Below, piece by piece: positions 8,412 to 12,198 of a DNA stretch of 12,198 bases. Below the pieces are notes generated by a model. The model made no database searches. It saw only the letters and a program-made list of their open reading frames with translations, and was not told where the DNA came from. Position 1 is the stretch's first letter; every line of letters starts with the position of its first letter. Origin of the DNA: Larix sibirica (taxonomy: Eukaryota > Streptophyta > Pinopsida > Pinales > Pinaceae); contig NWUY0300136170.1 in assembly GCA_004151065.3 (NCBI GenBank), positions 1 through 12,198 of the forward strand, given 5' to 3'. A program made the position numbers and the translations under genes.

Positions 8412-9880
8412 CTCTTATGGAAAGACATCCTTATTGCAAAATACATAGCTAAGGATTTTATTATGGATTGGGTAAGGAGAAGGGAGAAAAAGATCCAAAC
8501 GATTTCAAAACAATGGAAAGTGCTCTCAAATGCATTTTAAATTTTATCTCCATTTTTATCTTGGAAAGTTGGTGATGGGAAATCAGTTCGAGTAGGTTGT
8601 GATGCAGTTATGGGGAGTCAAGGTAGAGATTGTTTTCCTCTGGAGCTGGTTAGGCATTTCCGGTCACTCAGGAGGGCCACGTTGGATGAGTTTGTCAATC
8701 TATCTGAGACTTCTTTATGGTATTAGGGATGGATTTCTTTGGAAGATCTGGACCTTGAGGATAATTGGAAGGTATGTTGGGATAATTATCGTTGTATGCT
8801 CAGTCAGGGCTATATCCGCATTTATGATGAGGCAGATGCTTTAAAATGGATCTATAATACAAAAGGGGGAGCATACACAACTAAACTTGGATACAATATT
8901 ATTTTTTCATTGAACCCTATGGTGTTAAAATGGTGGTGGTAGATTCTATGGAAAATTAAAGCCCCCCCAAAAGCACACTTCATTTCTAACTATTCTTGGA
9001 AAATAGAGTACTTACATGGGATATATTGTAGAAATTTAATTTTCTATCTCTAGGAATTTTCCCTCTGTTTAAGGATGGAGAAGAATCGGTGACTCACTTA
9101 TTTTTAGAATGCTTTTTTCTCCAAATTGGTCTGGCAGGAGACATAAAGGATGTTAAAGAGTTCAGATTTGTGGTCAAGGAAATCAGTTGAAGCATGTTTT
9201 AGAAGTTATTTTGAAACACCCTTTCTTAGATCTTTCAGATCTCTCTTGTTGATAGTTACTTGGGGCATTTGGATCGCAAGAAATAGAGTCATATTCAAGG
9301 ATCAGGCAAAGCCACCTGTTTAGGTAGCTTTGCAGTCTCTTTCTCTTTTTTGGTATTTTTTCTTGTTGTTTGTTCCAAGGCTCAAGAGAATGATAGCGCC
9401 TCTTATCATTGACGAGGATAGACCCTGGTATTTCTTTGATGGGGCCAGCCAAGAGAACAATCATAAAAGTGTTTTTGGATTTTCCCTATTTATGTCAAAG
9501 GATCATTATTTTTAGGGGAAGGGTTGTTTAGGGCTTGACACGAACAATATGGCGGAATTCAAAGGCCTTTTTTTATCTACTCAAACAAGTAAACAAATGT
9601 GGTATTCAAAGTTTGCAAGTGTTTGGCGATTCATAGTTGGTGATAAACATTATGATGAGTTTGGTGGAGACTAGGAACAATGGCTTGGTTCATCTAGTGG
9701 AGCATTTTAAGATGATCGGTGGGACTTTTCCCTTCGTTTAGTTAAGCATATCTTTAGAGAATTGAATACTCTAGCTGGCGAACTGTCAAAACAGAGCTAA
9801 TTGATGTACATTTGCTTTCTAAGGCTAGAATAATTCCAAGGGGGGACCCCTTCTCCTCCTTTGGCCTTCTCATTGTTTAA
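8412..9880 (+). pseudogene. LINE ORF2 C-terminal remnant: zf-RVT and RNase H (copy 1)
   Basis: This is the coding part of the + strand LINE. Frame 3 runs from 8412 through FLSWKVGDGKSVRVG (about 8560-8605), with stops at 8538, 8724 and 8940. The zinc-knuckle stretch is in frame 2 at 9053-9115 (THLFLEC at 9092); its two leading Cys are both Phe (9059-9061 and 9068-9070). Frame 3 resumes with TWGIWIARN at about 9258. RNase H follows: Asp in FFDGA (9438-9440), Glu in MAEF (9555-9557), then a frame change, Asp in FGDS (9628-9630) followed directly by a stop at 9634, and a last region, HIFRELNTLAGELSK (9747-9791), where the usual Asp of the AD.LSK motif is Gly (9777-9779). The frame shifts again to end at 9878-9880. 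Four or more frame changes make it certainly inactive. In life ORF2 would have copied the element by target-primed reverse transcription. Confidence 0.8.
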
Positions 9881-10081
9881 CTTTTGAGATTTGATCTATG
9901 TTGTGAGATCTAATGTATCTATGCTTTGATACTCTACGATTGTATATGTTTTTTTGGGTTGGTCCTATAAATTGTTAAAGACCTTTCTTTTTTTGTCGAC
10001 CTTACTCCTTGTTGATTGGCATTGAAGATTGTAATTTCTGATCTTAATTGAAAGGAAATACTTTTTTTTCTTGGAAAAAAA
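9881..10081 (+). other. LINE copy 1, 3' untranslated region and A tail
   Basis: T-rich, non-coding sequence from the ORF2 stop to the A run at 10075-10081. The last bases before the tail are TACTTTTTTTTCTTGG. The T run and A run are complementary around a short CTTGG loop, and the minus-strand copy ends in much the same way. Confidence 0.65.
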
Positions 10082-10380
10082 TATATTAATAAATCAAAAT
10101 AGAATAGAAATATATATTTAATATTTAATGTGAAAAACTAGAAAACAAATATTTTTAATTCCATAATTGTTGTAAATTAAAATAATTAATTAAGTTTTAA
10201 ATTAAAAATAAAATAAATTCATTCAAACTTTCAATCCATTTTACTCTAATAGTATAAACATTTCTTTTTAAAATGCCCTTGAAGTTGAGAATAATCCATA
10301 ATAGCGATTCTCACAACTATAAATAAATTTATTAGCCTCACATATGCATTATACCACAAAGTATGGGGGATCTTTATAAG
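10082..10380. other. Very AT-rich spacer between the two LINE tails
   Basis: About 300 bases composed mainly of A and T, with no coding potential seen on either strand. It separates the converging tails of the two LINE copies and probably represents the pre-insertion sequence that both targeted, or the remains of an older element. Confidence 0.6.
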
Positions 10381-10400
10381 TTTTTGTTTTTGTTTTTTTT

Positions 10401-10825
10401 CCATAGAAAAAAATCATAACTATATTAATGAAAATAGAGTTACATTGTTCATATGCCATCATGAAAATTCATGTGCATATCCAGTTGAAACAAGTCCAAC
10501 CAATTTCCATACTTAAGCATGAAATAGGTTTATATAATCCAAATCAGTTATACAATCCAAAAAGTTTGAAACACATAATCTATATAGAACAACAACTCAC
10601 ACATATAGTCACATATTTTGCATTTTTGTACATTATGTACTATCAAAACCGATAGACCAAAAAAGTCTTCAAGTATGCTAATAAAAAAACAGGTTTGTAA
10701 TGAAACTTGTTGCTTCCCCAATTGGATCAGATTCTACATAGAGTACATACAAAACTTCAAAAATGAGCTCTACATAAAGGTTGCAAGAGCTTCCAGAATA
10801 AGGAATCAAGTCTTCAAATGTAGAA
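10401..10825 (-). other. LINE copy 2, 3' untranslated region
   Basis: Non-coding sequence between the ORF2 stop at 10826 and the tail at 10400. Short open stretches on the plus strand here have no motif and are antisense noise. The minus strand ends ATTAATATAGTTATG, then T7, CTATGG and the A run, close to the end of the other copy. Confidence 0.65.
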
Positions 10826-12198
10826 TTAGATTCTCATAACATCATGGAAGGGAGCATGAAAGTATCCATTTGATTTTGAATTTAAGTTTTTTGGTATGTA
10901 CCAATTAACTTCATACAAGAGAGTACCAGCTTTGGACAATTCATCCACTTTTGTATTGCGTTCTCGATACACATGCTTTATGTTAAATGTTCCCACCATT
11001 TATTTTAGTCTTAAAGTCTCTTCGAAAAGAGGAACCGACTGCATTTGTGAATCTTGTTTTTCCCATTAATCCACTGTACAATAGGCTGTGAATCACCCAA
11101 AATCGGAAGTGCATTTACATCATGCTCCACTGCCAGCCACAACAGAATTCTTAGAGCACTTAACTCCGCATAATTATTTGTTCCATGCTCGAGACTTGCT
11201 TTGAAGCTAAACAAGTGTTGCCTAGATAGATAAAGTAACCCCCTTGCTCCACAACTCTACGAATCCCCCATGGCAGCACCATCAAAAGAAGCCCATGGAA
11301 TAGAATCATCAATATCTTCCTTAACTACCTGGTGAATCTTCATCTGCACTTTTTCCTGTGGAAAGTAACTGAGTATGCCCAAACTTTGATAAGCACACTG
11401 TATGGGAAGAATAAACTCGTCTTCAAAATAGCTAGCATTCCTTGCTAGCCATATTCCCCAAGATACAATAAGAGGGAAAGATCTGAATTATGCAAGAGAA
11501 TCATTTAATCTCCACAACTTAAGACAACTTTCCACCATCTCCCCATGCCATATATTTATCAAATTTATCCACTTCTGAATCTTAGACCAACCAGTCTTAG
11601 TATATGAATACTCAACCACTATGTGTAAATTTGTTTCTTCTGCATTTTTGCACATGTAACATCTACCAGGACCTCTCTATTTTTCCTTTGTAGAACATCC
11701 CAAGTAAGAGCCTTATTAGAGAGGAGAAACCACATGGAAATATTCGATTTCAAAGGGTGATTGTAACGCCAAACAAAATGCCACACCAAAGCGTCTCAAT
11801 TCTCACCATATCTTGGATTAGAAACCTGTACCCGAATTTTGGAGCGTATACCCCCATAGGAGAATGCATCCAAACCAGTGAATCGCTACATCCTTAGATC
11901 CTGACATTACTGTTTTTTAAATTATAAATATATCCATTCCATATTTCATAGTCATTTCCTTGAAATCCCACAGCTTCTGCCAAAATCCAGCCTTGACCCC
12001 TAATAGAAGAGGAACCATGGTCAACAATACTGCTCAAGGAAATATAACCTTTATCTCTAAGGATACCAATCATATGTTCCCGAAGAGTGTATCTGTGATT
12101 ACAACCAACCCATGGATCAACTCCCAAATGAACAAAATTCCCGTTCCCTACCTTCTATCATAATCCTGATCCAATTATGTCAAAAGCACGTATGACCG
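10826..12198 (-). pseudogene. LINE ORF2 C-terminal remnant: zf-RVT and RNase H (copy 2)
   Basis: The minus strand starts with VGNGNFVHLGVDPWVG (about 12145-12098) and is open to a stop near 11894; the next part ends in YAPKFGYRF, matching the YTTKLGY of the other copy. After a frame change the zinc knuckle reads RCYMCKNAEETNLH, with both leading Cys (11661-11659 and 11652-11650) and the His intact and the last Cys replaced by Tyr. The same frame runs on, with two stops (one in DSLA*FRS, one at 11259-11257), through SWGIWLARN into RNase H: Asp in FDGA (11283), Glu in YAEL (11166) and Asp in LGDS (11094). A one-base shift near 11030 leads to HVYRERNTKVDELSKAG with the final Asp at 10945-10943. 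The ORF ends at 10828-10826. All four RNase H acidic residues survive, so it is less decayed than the other copy, but it is broken. Confidence 0.8.

Larger units (their letters stand above)
8412..10081 (+). mobile_element. 5'-truncated LINE, 3' part with tail (copy 1)
   Basis: This non-LTR retrotransposon fragment keeps only the region after the reverse transcriptase core: the zf-RVT segment, the WGIW..RN stretch, RNase H and a 3' untranslated part. Recognisable sequence starts at about 8412 (LWKDILIAKYIAKDF, frame 3), next to the tandem array. Whether that marks 5' truncation at insertion or later deletion is unclear. The 3' end is marked by an A run at 10075-10081 after T8-CTTGG. No target-site duplication could be identified with confidence. 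Confidence 0.8.
10381..12198 (-). mobile_element. LINE, 3' part with tail, running off the right edge (copy 2)
   Basis: Second non-LTR element, on the minus strand, entering from beyond 12198 and ending at an A-rich tail (plus-strand T/G run 10381-10400; minus strand A8-CAAAAACAAAAA). The order on the minus strand is a region before the zinc knuckle, zf-RVT, the WGIW..RN stretch, RNase H, ORF2 stop and 3' untranslated region. It is the same kind of element as the copy ending at 10081, in opposite orientation. Its 5' extent is not visible, so truncation cannot be judged. Confidence 0.8.

Noticed and set aside
8380-10100. Target-site duplication around LINE copy 1 (TCAAAAT-like words on both sides)
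   Set aside because: The matches are short and AT-rich, and are expected by chance here; neither the position nor the length was convincing.
10428-10839. Two plus-strand open frames of about 75 residues
   Set aside because: They are antisense to the 3' untranslated region of the minus-strand LINE and have no motif.

Overview
The window looks like repeat-rich nuclear DNA of a seed plant. It is AT-rich and has no tight gene packing. It holds plant-type LINE remnants (zinc-knuckle zf-RVT segment followed by RNase H), a Ty3/gypsy-like protease fragment and a gene relic with a spliced leader. A gymnosperm is my best guess from the style of the repeats and the wide spacing; this is inference, not something the sequence proves. 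No intact protein-coding gene lies wholly inside the window.

Layout, left to right. 1-762 (+) is a decayed Ty3/gypsy-like polyprotein fragment around the C-terminal part of the aspartic protease. 763-1687 is non-coding and carries a pair of 76-bp direct repeats. 1688-1770 (-) is a short open exon with splice-site dinucleotides on both sides; its peptide resembles the segment just before the zinc-binding part of plant peptide:N-glycanase (PNG1). If that is right, much of the window may be intron of that gene. 1771-3513 has no recognisable gene, only a TATA-like motif. 3514-6639 (-) is the most striking object: a relic of a protein of about 1,040 codons, with a globular N-terminal half, a Lys/Glu-rich coiled coil and a second coiled-coil C-terminal half. 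It is broken by about 19 nonsense codons and at least five frame changes. Upstream of it (to its right on the + strand) lie a plausible leader intron (6666-7526), a non-coding first exon, a TATA box with a telo-box, and a CpG-rich degenerate tandem array with a 32-bp period (about 7847-8375).

8412-10081 (+) is the 3' part of a LINE, and 10381-12198 (-) is the 3' part of a second LINE of the same general type. They face each other tail to tail across about 300 bp of very AT-rich DNA. Both end in a similar T-run, short loop and A-run. The second copy runs off the right edge of the window.

The parts do not form a pathway. They read as one possible host exon, one dead gene or gene-like element with its own promoter, and several generations of retroelement debris. 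The least explained items are the coiled-coil pseudogene family and the 32-bp array at its promoter.
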